Made by a program: the position numbers and the translations under genes
The notes under the pieces: generated by a model
Seen by the model: only the letters and a program-made list of their open reading frames with translations
What the model was told of the DNA's origin: nothing
Database searches by the model: none
DNA from: Streptomyces gilvus
Lineage (GTDB): Bacteria; Actinomycetota; Actinomycetes; Streptomycetales; Streptomycetaceae
Direction of reading: 5' to 3'
Length of the DNA: 47,511 nucleotides
Assembly (NCBI RefSeq): GCF_022513565.1
Contig: NZ_JAKWBE010000046.1
Location: 1-47,511, forward strand
Shown here: positions 9,291-15,586 of the stretch, one piece after another
Numbering within the stretch: the first letter of the stretch is position 1
Layout of the letters: the number at the start of each line of letters is the position of its first letter

Positions 9291-10079
9291 ATGATCTCAA
9301 GCGAGCGCCAAGAGCACGCGATTTCCTCCAGGCTGGTCTCGCCGTCCGAGGTGAGTGTGGATCCGTCGAAGGGCAACGACTACGACAGCTTCGCCGGGGC
9401 GTACGCGGCCGCAAACGAGACCAACCTGGTCAATGCCTACTACGAGCGGCCCGCGATGCTGGCCCTCGCTGGAGACGTGGCCGGCCGGCGGATCCTCGAC
9501 GCCGGCTGCGGCTCGGGGTCCCTGTTTGCCGCGCTGCGCGACCGTGGCGCCATGGTGAGTGGCTTCGACGCGAGTGGCGGGATGCTGGAGCTGGCCCGGC
9601 AGCGGCTCGGCGACGGTGCGGACCTGCAGGTGGCGGACCTGGGCAGCCCGCTTCCTTACTCTGATGACACGTTCGACGATGTAGTGGCGTCCCTGGTGCT
9701 GCACTACCTGGAGGACTGGGGGCCGGCGCTGGCCGAGCTGCGACGCATACTCAAGCCCGGCGGTCGGCTGATCGCTTCCGTCGACCATCCCTTTGCCATC
9801 AACCTCATACACCGTGAGGCCGGCCGCGAGGCCGAGTGCAGCTACTTCGACACCACCAGCTGGACCGTAGAGTGGACCGTGGGCGGCTATACCGCCCTGG
9901 TGAGTCGCTGGAACAGGCCGCTGCACGCGATGGTCGAGGCTTTCACCGGGGCCGGTTTCCGGATCACGGTCATCAGCGAGCCGGAGCCTGATCCCGCCGC
10001 CCGCGAGATGTTCCCCGAGGCCATCGCGGCCGAGCCGCGCTTCCTGTGCTTCCTGTTCTTCGTCCTGCAGGCCGAGTAG
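9291..10079 (+). CDS. Class I SAM-dependent methyltransferase
   Basis: The protein has a methyltransferase type 11 fold. The SAM-binding motif I is ILDAGCGSGSLFA (about residues 68-80), followed by the acidic motif II (SGFDASGGML), motif III (ADLGSPLPYSDDTFDDVVAS) and the post-motif LRRILKPGGRLI. It is expected to methylate a small molecule in the cytoplasm. I take the ATG at 9291 as the start, giving 262 residues. A GTG at 9351 (SVDPSKGNDYD) is the other good candidate and would fit family N-termini better. Neither has a strong ribosome site. The C-terminus (FLCFLFFVLQAE) is typical of this subfamily. No pathway partner lies next to it. Confidence 0.85.
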   Translation: MISSERQEHAISSRLVSPSEVSVDPSKGNDYDSFAGAYAAANETNLVNAYYERPAMLALAGDVAGRRILDAGCGSGSLFAALRDRGAMVSGFDASGGMLELARQRLGDGADLQVADLGSPLPYSDDTFDDVVASLVLHYLEDWGPALAELRRILKPGGRLIASVDHPFAINLIHREAGREAECSYFDTTSWTVEWTVGGYTALVSRWNRPLHAMVEAFTGAGFRITVISEPEPDPAAREMFPEAIAAEPRFLCFLFFVLQAE

Positions 10080-10110
10080 CAACCAGGGCGACCAGCCCCT
10101 GCGGAGCGGT

Positions 10111-10215
10111 CAGCTGTCCTCGTCGTCGGCCGCTTCCTCGCGGGCCAGGCGCCGGGCGGCGGTGGTGACGGCCCCTACCTCGTCACCCCCGAAGGATGCG
10201 AGGACGCCCCGATCC
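10111..10215 (-). pseudogene. Possible 3' fragment of an unknown gene
   Basis: Just beyond the end of the Tn3 transposase, one minus-strand frame reads as a plausible protein tail (GVLASFGGDEVGAVTTAARR, then an acidic end) to a TGA at 10111-10113. It has no start and is probably the remains of a gene into which the Tn3-type element inserted. Evidence is limited to amino-acid composition. Confidence 0.25.
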
Positions 10216-10261
10216 TGGGCAGGGAGGCGTCAGCGTCCTGCGCCGCTGAAGCCACGTCACG

Positions 10262-10688
10262 TCAGGCGGCCTGGTCGAGGCCGGCGGCGGTCAGGTCCTG
10301 CTCGCGCAGTGGGGTGAAGTCGACGTCGAGTTTCGGGTCGTATGCGTCGGGCTGGATGCCGAGTTCGTGCGTGGAGTACTCGCCGAACCGGTTGATGTGC
10401 TCGGTCAGGTATGGCGAGATGTGCGCCAAGTCCTCCGGGGCGATCTCCCACCCTTCCTCCAGTAGCTGACGGACGATCTCCGCGATGTCCAGGGCGTTGT
10501 GGAAGATCACCGCGTTCGTGAGCAGCGCGTTGAACTTCATCGCCTTCTCCTGCTCGATGGGGTCGTTGTCGGCGATGACGCCACGGTTGCCGAAGCCGAT
10601 CCACTGGGAGAACCGGTTGAACGACTCCACCTTGTTGGTCGCCGCCGTCACCCGCCGGCGCAGTGGCGCATCCGAGAGGTAGCGCAGC
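10262..10688 (-). pseudogene. tnpA: Tn3-family transposase, 3' portion
   Basis: This encodes the C-terminal 140 or so residues of a Tn3-family TnpA. It begins at LRYLSDAPLRRRVTAATNKV and includes the conserved KVESFNRFSQWIGFGNRGVI and QEKAMKFNALLTNAVIFHN segments. The 5' portion of the same gene is at 21,088-23,880 on the same strand. That portion stops exactly at the preceding residues (REVGRVIRTVQL), so the gene is split by the 10.4-kb insertion between the two pieces. The ATG at the start of this fragment is created by the inserted element's end and is not a genuine start. Confidence 0.85.
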
Positions 10689-10713
10689 ATTCTGTGGAAT
10701 CTGCTGTGTCAAG
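10689..10713. repeat. Right end (R1) of the larger Tn554-like element
   Basis: This 25-base end begins ATTCTGTGGAATCTG and ends GTCAAG. It matches 17,586-17,610 at 23 of 25 positions and directly abuts the broken Tn3 transposase codons. On the minus strand it reads as TTGACA followed by the CAGATTCCAC arm. Confidence 0.75.
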
Positions 10714-10841
10714 CCGTGTGCCCTGCGAACGCCTGGATGTCGAGATTGATCAAATGGCCCGCCGTCTATGCGGACCGGTCGACCACGGCACCAAATCTCC
10801 GACGCCCGAAAATCTTGTCAGAGTCACGTTCAGCGGTACGT

Positions 10842-11399
10842 CTACAGCAGGGCGAGGATTTCGGCGGTGGTGCCGTTCTCGGCCAGGAGGGGGAAGATCG
10901 TCCCTATGGCGTGCTTGTGCGCCTCCGCGTTGATGTCGGTGACGGCGTCGGTGGCGATGGTGACACTGAAGCCGGCGTCGTGTGCGTGGCGGGCGGTGGA
11001 CTCCACGCCGAGGCTCGTGGCGATGCCGGTGACCACTACCTGGGTCACGTCCCGCTGCTGGAGCTCAGTGGCCAGGTCGGTGCCTTCCAGTGCGCTCCAG
11101 CCGCCCTTGGTGATGACCAGGTCGCCGGGCTGCTGATCCAGTTCGGGGACGATGTCCAGGAACCCGTCCGGGGTCTGCTCGACACGGGGAACAGAGACCT
11201 CGCTGCGCCCGATGGGCATCTGGGCGGGATCGAGCCGGACCAGCACGACGGGCAGGCCGGCGGCCCGGAAGTGTGCGGCCAGGGCCGCGCTGTTGGCGAT
11301 CACGTCGGCGATCGGGTGGACCATCTCGTAGGCCATGGTGCCTGCCTGCAGGTCGACGACCACCAGGGCGGTGCGCTCATCGAGCGTCGTCACGGGCAT
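10842..11399 (-). CDS. Isochorismatase-fold hydrolase, cargo of the Tn554-like element
   Basis: The protein has 185 residues and the cysteine-hydrolase/isochorismatase fold: the catalytic Asp in LVVVDLQAG, the catalytic Lys in VITKGGWSAL, and the conserved tail motif GVESTARHAHDAGF. At the position of the catalytic Cys of nicotinamidases it has Gly (TSLGVES). True isochorismatases such as EntB and PhzD are also non-cysteine members of this fold, so the enzyme more likely acts on an isochorismate-like or other non-amide substrate. The start ATG follows a good AGAAAGGAA ribosome site. A duplicated promoter/operator block lies about 330 bases upstream at 11,729-11,788, suggesting control by the TetR regulator of the same element. 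Confidence 0.85.
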   Translation of the reverse strand: MPVTTLDERTALVVVDLQAGTMAYEMVHPIADVIANSAALAAHFRAAGLPVVLVRLDPAQMPIGRSEVSVPRVEQTPDGFLDIVPELDQQPGDLVITKGGWSALEGTDLATELQQRDVTQVVVTGIATSLGVESTARHAHDAGFSVTIATDAVTDINAEAHKHAIGTIFPLLAENGTTAEILALL

Positions 11400-11448
11400 G
11401 GTGTTTGTTCCTTTCTGGTATGGGGGTTCCGCGTCTTTCCCGCCCCGG

Positions 11449-11511
11449 TCAGGAGGTGAACGGGTTGTCAGTACGGGTGACTACCTCGTGCGGAATTCCT
11501 TCGGTATACAT
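11449..11511 (-). CDS. Possible 20-codon ORF upstream of the isochorismatase gene
   Basis: An ATG at 11,509-11,511 opens MYTEGIPHEVVTRTDNPFTS and ends in TGA 49 bases before the hydrolase start. The sequence looks protein-like and is less GC-rich than its surroundings. It has no convincing ribosome site and may be the remnant of a larger gene. Confidence 0.2.
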   Translation of the reverse strand: MYTEGIPHEVVTRTDNPFTS

Positions 11512-11728
11512 GATCAGTGCCGGCCGGCGAGGTCGTCGGGATCGATGAGCAGCCGCCCGGTGATTCGGCGCCGGGATCCCGGGCGGCCCGCCGTTCCTCG
11601 TCGGCGCCGCGCCGCCGGTGATGAGCGCGGCGGCGCGGCGCCGTCATCCGGCCCCTCGGCTGGTATTGATGGCGCCGAGCCCGCAGTTCCCTTTGTGTCC
11701 TATCTGCAGCGCTACCGGGGTTCTCTCA

Positions 11729-11788
11729 TCGCCGCCTCCATAGGAAGGGAAAGTATTTCCTTTCCTTATTATCCACACGGCTGCGCTG
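11729..11788 (-). promoter_or_regulatory. Duplicated TetR-type promoter/operator, copy facing the isochorismatase gene
   Basis: This 60-base block matches 13,752-13,811 at about 55 of 60 positions. It contains the palindrome AGGAAGGGAAAG-T-ATTTCCTTTCCT (11,742-11,766) next to a minus-strand GATAATAA that can serve as a -10 box. It even keeps the first codons of tetR (ATG AGA GAA CCC) before a stop. It points at the isochorismatase gene, so the same repressor probably controls both transcripts. Confidence 0.6.
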
Positions 11789-11793
11789 AGGGA

Positions 11794-12798
11794 TCATCGT
11801 GTGGGGCAGGTGATGTCGGTGATGCCGCCGCATTGCTCGTTGGTGAGATAGCTGGGCATGTCCGAGGGCCAGTGGTCGGTGGTGTAGTGGGTGAAGGTGC
11901 CGATGGCGGTGGTGTAGCCGAGGTTGAGAACGTTGCACAGGGCGACGACGGCGAGGATGCGCGCGGCGTTGGCCTTCCAGCGGGGGCCGGTGATCTGCTC
12001 GCTGCCGCGCTCGACGGCCGTCAGGCCGTTTTCGTCGCGGCGGTAGAGCAGGTAGCCGGCGATGACGAACGGGGTGGGGAAGAAGACCAACTCAAGGATC
12101 GGGAACTGGTCGTAGTGGCCGCCATGGATGGAGAAACCCTGGATGGCGCCGGGCCAGGCGTCGATGTGCTGGACTAGGGCGCCGGCCAGGTCCATGAGGC
12201 TTAGGGTGCACCACACGCTGGCGAACCCCGCGAGGATCACAAGCCAGAGCGGGGCCTCGGGCCGGCGTCGCTTCACTGTGCGTATGGCCCACAGGGACAC
12301 GAAGGTGGCCAAGGTGAAGGTGACGAAGTAGTTGGACGGATTGATCAGCAGGGGTTCGGCGATGCGGTTGCCGTTCGTGCTGTGATATCCGGGGATGAAT
12401 CCGGCCCAGCTGCCGCGGTTCACCGCGGCGGAGTTGTAGGTGAACATGGGGGTGAGGAAGTTCAGCCACGGGTCCAGCCAGTAGGAGGACAACCAGCCGA
12501 GCATCAGAAGGCGGGCTGAGTCGATCCGCCGGGTCTTGTAGATCCCGCGGATGAACCAGATCAGCCCGACGACCCCCATCACGGTGCTGATGGCCTCGAA
12601 GCCCCGCACCATCAACAGCCCGGTCGAGGAGAGGTGGTCAGGGCCGGTGGGTGTGGCTCTGAAATCCGACGAGGCGATCCATCGGATGTAGACGGCAGTC
12701 TGGACGGCGATGAATACCGCGCCGAGGCCGGCCCAGACATGCACGGGCCGAAGCCGACGCCGACCGGCGACGTCGACGGCAGGGACATCTTGCAGCAT
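11794..12798 (-). CDS. AveC-family spirocyclase-like membrane protein
   Basis: From the ATG at 12,796-12,798 the protein has 334 residues, the usual AveC length, with about seven hydrophobic segments. It matches AveC of the avermectin pathway in recognisable blocks: a tyrosine/tryptophan-rich segment (LSSYWLDPWLNF), AVNRGSWAGFIPGYHS (AveC has AVNLGSWGPYIPGWHS), HYDQFPILE (AveC YYQFPLYE) and an ERG motif near the C-terminus. AveC acts in forming and dehydrating the spiroketal of avermectin. Here no polyketide synthase is nearby and the gene is cargo of a transposable element, so the substrate is unknown. An upstream extension of 44 codons is open but looks non-coding. The ribosome site is weak. 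Confidence 0.8.
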   Translation of the reverse strand: MLQDVPAVDVAGRRRLRPVHVWAGLGAVFIAVQTAVYIRWIASSDFRATPTGPDHLSSTGLLMVRGFEAISTVMGVVGLIWFIRGIYKTRRIDSARLLMLGWLSSYWLDPWLNFLTPMFTYNSAAVNRGSWAGFIPGYHSTNGNRIAEPLLINPSNYFVTFTLATFVSLWAIRTVKRRRPEAPLWLVILAGFASVWCTLSLMDLAGALVQHIDAWPGAIQGFSIHGGHYDQFPILELVFFPTPFVIAGYLLYRRDENGLTAVERGSEQITGPRWKANAARILAVVALCNVLNLGYTTAIGTFTHYTTDHWPSDMPSYLTNEQCGGITDITCPTR

Positions 12799-12919
12799 GA
12801 CGAACTTTCTGTTCGGGATGAGGAGTTCGAGCAGCCCGACGGGCGCCCTCTGGCCGGGGCGGCAGTGGTCGCAAGACAGAGCTCGCGCCGACACGCCGGT
12901 CCAGGCCGGCTTTGCGCCG

Positions 12920-13099
12920 TCAGTCCGCACAGGGGCGCCGCCAAGCGGGCAGCACCATCTGATGGACCAAGCGGCGCAGCTCGTGGTCGGTGATCAAAGC
13001 ACCCGCTACCTCGGGGTGTTCATGGCCCACGGAGACAGGTTCGGTCTCCGGGCCGGTCAAGGACTGTCGAAGACGAGGGCTGTTGCCGGTCTTGCTCAC
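12920..13099 (-). CDS. 59-residue hypothetical protein between tetR and the AveC-like gene
   Basis: A GTG at 13,097-13,099, with GAGGGAC upstream, opens a 59-codon frame beginning MSKTGNSPRLRQSLTGPE and including ALITDHELRRLVHQMVLP, ending in TGA at 12,920. It lies 45 bases after tetR and 122 bases before the AveC-like gene on the same strand, so the three may form one transcript. Codon bias and helix-forming composition support a real small protein, but no family is recognised. Confidence 0.4.
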   Translation of the reverse strand: MSKTGNSPRLRQSLTGPETEPVSVGHEHPEVAGALITDHELRRLVHQMVLPAWRRPCAD

Positions 13100-13143
13100 G
13101 ACGGGGACCGTCCCTCAGAGATGGAGGAGGCTCTCATTGGGTC

Positions 13144-13752
13144 TCAGGTCTTCCGGTCGTGACAGAGGGGCAGAAGCACACGGTCGACGAACCGGGCGAT
13201 CCGGGCCCGGTCGGGACGAACGCCATGCACCAGGAGCTCGTGCAGGTAGAACGATCGCGCCGCATCGGCGACGTACTCTGCGTCGACGTCGGGCCCGATC
13301 TCTCCCCGCTCGGCCGCAGCGGTGAGGAGGTCTGTGCAGTAAGCGGTCTCGTGTCGCCGGATGAGCTCACGCGCGAAGGCACCCAGGTCGCCCGCGATCC
13401 GGGACGCGACGATCAGACCCACCGCGAGGTTGGGCGACGCCTTCTCGGACGCTGCTTGGCTCTCCATATTGGCGATCAGGTCGCCGCGGAGTGTTCCGGT
13501 GTCTGCCAGGGTGACGGATGCCGCCAGCTCTTGCTCAACCGCTCGCTGAAGGGCCGCCGCCATCAGTTCATCCTTGTTGGCCCACCGCCGGTAGGCGGTC
13601 TTCGTGCTGGCTCCGGCCGCCTCACACACTGCGCCGACGGTGAGCCTGTCGTACCCAACCTGGGACAGCACCTCAAGCGCCGCGTCAAGGAGTGCCTCCT
13701 CCCGCTCACGGCTCAGTGGCCGGCCGACGGTAGCCGCCTTGGGCTCTTTCAT
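13144..13752 (-). CDS. TetR/AcrR-family transcriptional regulator
   Basis: This 202-residue protein starts at an ATG behind GGAGGCGGCA. The N-terminal DNA-binding domain is clear: an LLDAALEVLSQVGYDRLTVG helix followed by the HTH (AVCEAAGASTKTAYRRWANK, about residues 35-55). The C-terminal ligand-binding half is all-helical and is not assignable to a ligand. The gene lies downstream of its own palindromic operator (13,765-13,789), so autorepression is likely. The operator is duplicated in front of the isochorismatase gene of the same element. The probable targets are therefore tetR, the AveC-like gene by read-through, and the hydrolase. Confidence 0.9.
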   Translation of the reverse strand: MKEPKAATVGRPLSREREEALLDAALEVLSQVGYDRLTVGAVCEAAGASTKTAYRRWANKDELMAAALQRAVEQELAASVTLADTGTLRGDLIANMESQAASEKASPNLAVGLIVASRIAGDLGAFARELIRRHETAYCTDLLTAAAERGEIGPDVDAEYVADAARSFYLHELLVHGVRPDRARIARFVDRVLLPLCHDRKT

Positions 13753-13811
13753 TGCCGCCTCCACAGGAAGGGAAACTGTTTCCTTTCCTTATTATGCACA
13801 CGGCTGCGCTG
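13752..13811 (-). promoter_or_regulatory. tetR promoter with palindromic operator
   Basis: The block contains AGGAAGGGAAAC-T-GTTTCCTTTCCT (13,765-13,789), a 25-base palindrome with one arm mismatch. It lies directly between a minus-strand CATAATAA -10-like box and the tetR start. It is nearly identical to 11,729-11,788. A repressor bound here would block its own transcription. Confidence 0.6.
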
Positions 13812-13835
13812 GCGCGGAACGGAGGGTGTGAACTG

Positions 13836-14066
13836 TCACAGTCCAGGGCGGTTCATTTCGCGGGAGGCTTTTGATCGCACTGTGAGCGTCCGGCGACCCT
13901 GTGTCCCGGTCCGGAGATCCTTGGCGCACTGGCGTCCGATGGCATCGATGATCTGGTCTGCAGTCTTCGTCCGGCAGAACCGGGCCCGCGGGTCTGCGTC
14001 CGGTCGGAGCCGCTCACCACAGGCTGGGCAATACCGGACGGGCGCCCGGCCGTCACCATGGGCCAT
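13836..14066 (-). CDS. Small zinc-ribbon-like hypothetical protein
   Basis: The 76-residue frame starts at an ATG (MAHGDGRAPVRYCPACGERL). It carries a CxxC and a third Cys about 17 residues later (RARFC), the beginning of a zinc-ribbon like those in short actinobacterial proteins that end in a Cys-rich RxRxxR motif. The expected fourth Cys is replaced (CRTKTADQ), so the domain may be degenerate or frameshifted. It is located between tnpB and tetR in the cargo part of the element. Confidence 0.4.
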   Translation of the reverse strand: MAHGDGRAPVRYCPACGERLRPDADPRARFCRTKTADQIIDAIGRQCAKDLRTGTQGRRTLTVRSKASREMNRPGL

Positions 14067-14151
14067 GTGACCAGGCTAGGCCCGCCAGAAGGTCACTTCA
14101 GCGACTTCGGACACGGGCACTTATCGTCGGCTCATGCCGGGTGCGGCCGTG

Positions 14152-14442
14152 TCACAGGCCATCGGCGATGCCCCGCCGGACCTCGATGATCGGCAGCAAC
14201 TGGCGCGGGGTGGGCCCGGACGGCGTGGGGATGTCGGCGAGGCGTTCCAGGAGCTGGCCCAGGGCGGCTTGGCCATCGTCGACGGCGGCTTGTTCTTCGT
14301 CGGTCAGCGGGATCGCGGCCCGCATGCGCTGGAGGTTGTCCTTCGCCTCCAGAAGCTGGGCCTTGCTGGAGTCCTTGGGTGCGTAGAAGTCGCAGCGGGC
14401 GCACGCCATGCGGTGCAGGCACTGCTCGAAGAACGTGTACGT
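14152..14442 (-). pseudogene. tnpB: Detached 3' end of tnpB of the larger Tn554-like element
   Basis: The segment encodes TYTFFEQCLHRMACARCDFY and the rest of the TnpB C-terminus, ending RRGIADGL. It is closely similar to the C-terminus of the intact TnpB at 17,615-19,945 (TYTFFEQCPHRMACARCDFY). Upstream of 14,442 the homology stops. The missing body of the gene lies on the opposite strand and ends at 17,585 with the codons GGC TAC TGC. Joining that end to ACG TAC ACG at this fragment restores the unbroken GYCTYTF of the family. The gene was cut by an inversion of 14,443-17,585. The three Cys residues and the His of the tail suggest a small metal-binding module. Confidence 0.85.
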
Positions 14443-14462
14443 AGAAGTTACGTAAAATCTCC
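14443..14462. repeat. Left end (L1) of the larger Tn554-like element, displaced by inversion
   Basis: The end reads AGAAGTTACGTAAAATCTCC and aligns with L2 (TATCAGTTACGTGGAATCTG), sharing AGTTACGT and AATCT. In the rebuilt order it would lie next to R2 at 17,586. Confidence 0.6.
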
Positions 14463-14509
14463 CTGGGTGATCATGTAGCCCGGGTTCATCCACGATCCTG
14501 GGGAACGGC

Positions 14510-15586
14510 TTGAGCAGCACATCGGTACTCATGGCCAAGTGGCCGGTACTGGCGCGAAACGATCACGCGGCAACCTGGCTGCAGGCGTGGGAAGATCTCG
14601 GGCGCGCCCCGCGGACTCTGGACGCCTATGCGCGCGGGCTGGCGGAATACCTTGCGCTGTGTGAGCGCGAGGCGGTCGATCCGCTGTCGGCGGGTCGACC
14701 GCATGTGGGAATGTTCGTCCGCGAGTTGACGTCTCGGCCGCATCGCTGCGGCGCGAACGTCGTGTCCATCGAGTCGGGGGTAGGGCTGGCGAACGCGACG
14801 ATCCAGCAGCGTCTGGTGCCGGTGCGCCTGTTCTACGACTTCCTTGTCGAGGAAGGGCTGCGCGAGTCCAATCCCGTGGGCCGCGGACGGTATACCCCTG
14901 GTCGGCGCGCGAGCGGTCAGCGGGGGCTGGTGCCGCGGTTTTCCAAGCTGCCCTGGATCCCGACGGAGCAGCAGTGGCTGGACCTGCTGGAGGTCGCGCG
15001 GCGTGAGCCGGTGCGGAACCGGGTGATGCTGGCGCTCGCCTACGATGCGGCGCTGCGCCGGGAGGAGTTGTGCTCGCTGCGCACCGGTGATCTGGATCCG
15101 GCGCACCGGACGGTACGGGTGCGGGCGGAGACGACGAAGAACCGGCTGGAGCGTGTGGTGCCGTACTCCGCGCCGACGGGTGTGCTGCTGGCCGACTACC
15201 TCGCCCGTCGCGCGGCCATCAGCCGGGCCCGGGGGCCGCTGTTCTTGTCGGAGTCGCGGCGCAACCACGGTCAGCCGCTGAGTCTGTGGACGTGGTCGAA
15301 GGTGGTGCGCCGTCTCGCGCTGACGGCCGGTGTCGAACGGTTTTCCACCCACACCACCCGGCATCTGTGCCTGACCGATCTGGCACGGATGGGCTGGGAG
15401 GTGCACGCCATCGCGTCGTTCGCCGGGCATCGCCGCACCGACACGACGTTGCGGTACATCCACCTCTCCGGCCGTGATCTCGCCGAGAAGCTGAAGAGCG
15501 GGATGGACCACATTCACGCCTGGCGGGTACGGATGCTCGCCGCCGCGGGCACGCAGAACGACGCGGCGGGAGGAGTCTCGCGATGA
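14510..15586 (+). CDS. tnpA: Tyrosine recombinase TnpA of the larger Tn554-like element
   Basis: This 358-residue integrase has an N-terminal core-binding domain (APRTLDAYARGLAEYL) and a complete catalytic domain: Arg in ALRREELCSL, HxxR in STHTTRHLCL, His in FAGHRRTDTT and nucleophile Tyr in LRYIHLSGRD. It is about 80% identical by eye to TnpA at 19,942-21,018 and aligns with it from the first codon, which supports the TTG start at 14,510 behind GGGGAA. An ATG at 14,531 is the alternative. Its stop overlaps the ATG of tnpB (ATGA). The length fits Tn554 TnpA (about 360 residues). The gene is intact, so this copy may still be active. Confidence 0.9.
   Translation: MSSTSVLMAKWPVLARNDHAATWLQAWEDLGRAPRTLDAYARGLAEYLALCEREAVDPLSAGRPHVGMFVRELTSRPHRCGANVVSIESGVGLANATIQQRLVPVRLFYDFLVEEGLRESNPVGRGRYTPGRRASGQRGLVPRFSKLPWIPTEQQWLDLLEVARREPVRNRVMLALAYDAALRREELCSLRTGDLDPAHRTVRVRAETTKNRLERVVPYSAPTGVLLADYLARRAAISRARGPLFLSESRRNHGQPLSLWTWSKVVRRLALTAGVERFSTHTTRHLCLTDLARMGWEVHAIASFAGHRRTDTTLRYIHLSGRDLAEKLKSGMDHIHAWRVRMLAAAGTQNDAAGGVSR

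Noticed and set aside
11335..12177. A 280-codon plus-strand frame overlapping the isochorismatase and AveC-like genes
   Set aside because: It is antisense to two well-supported genes and crosses the duplicated operator. No domain is visible.
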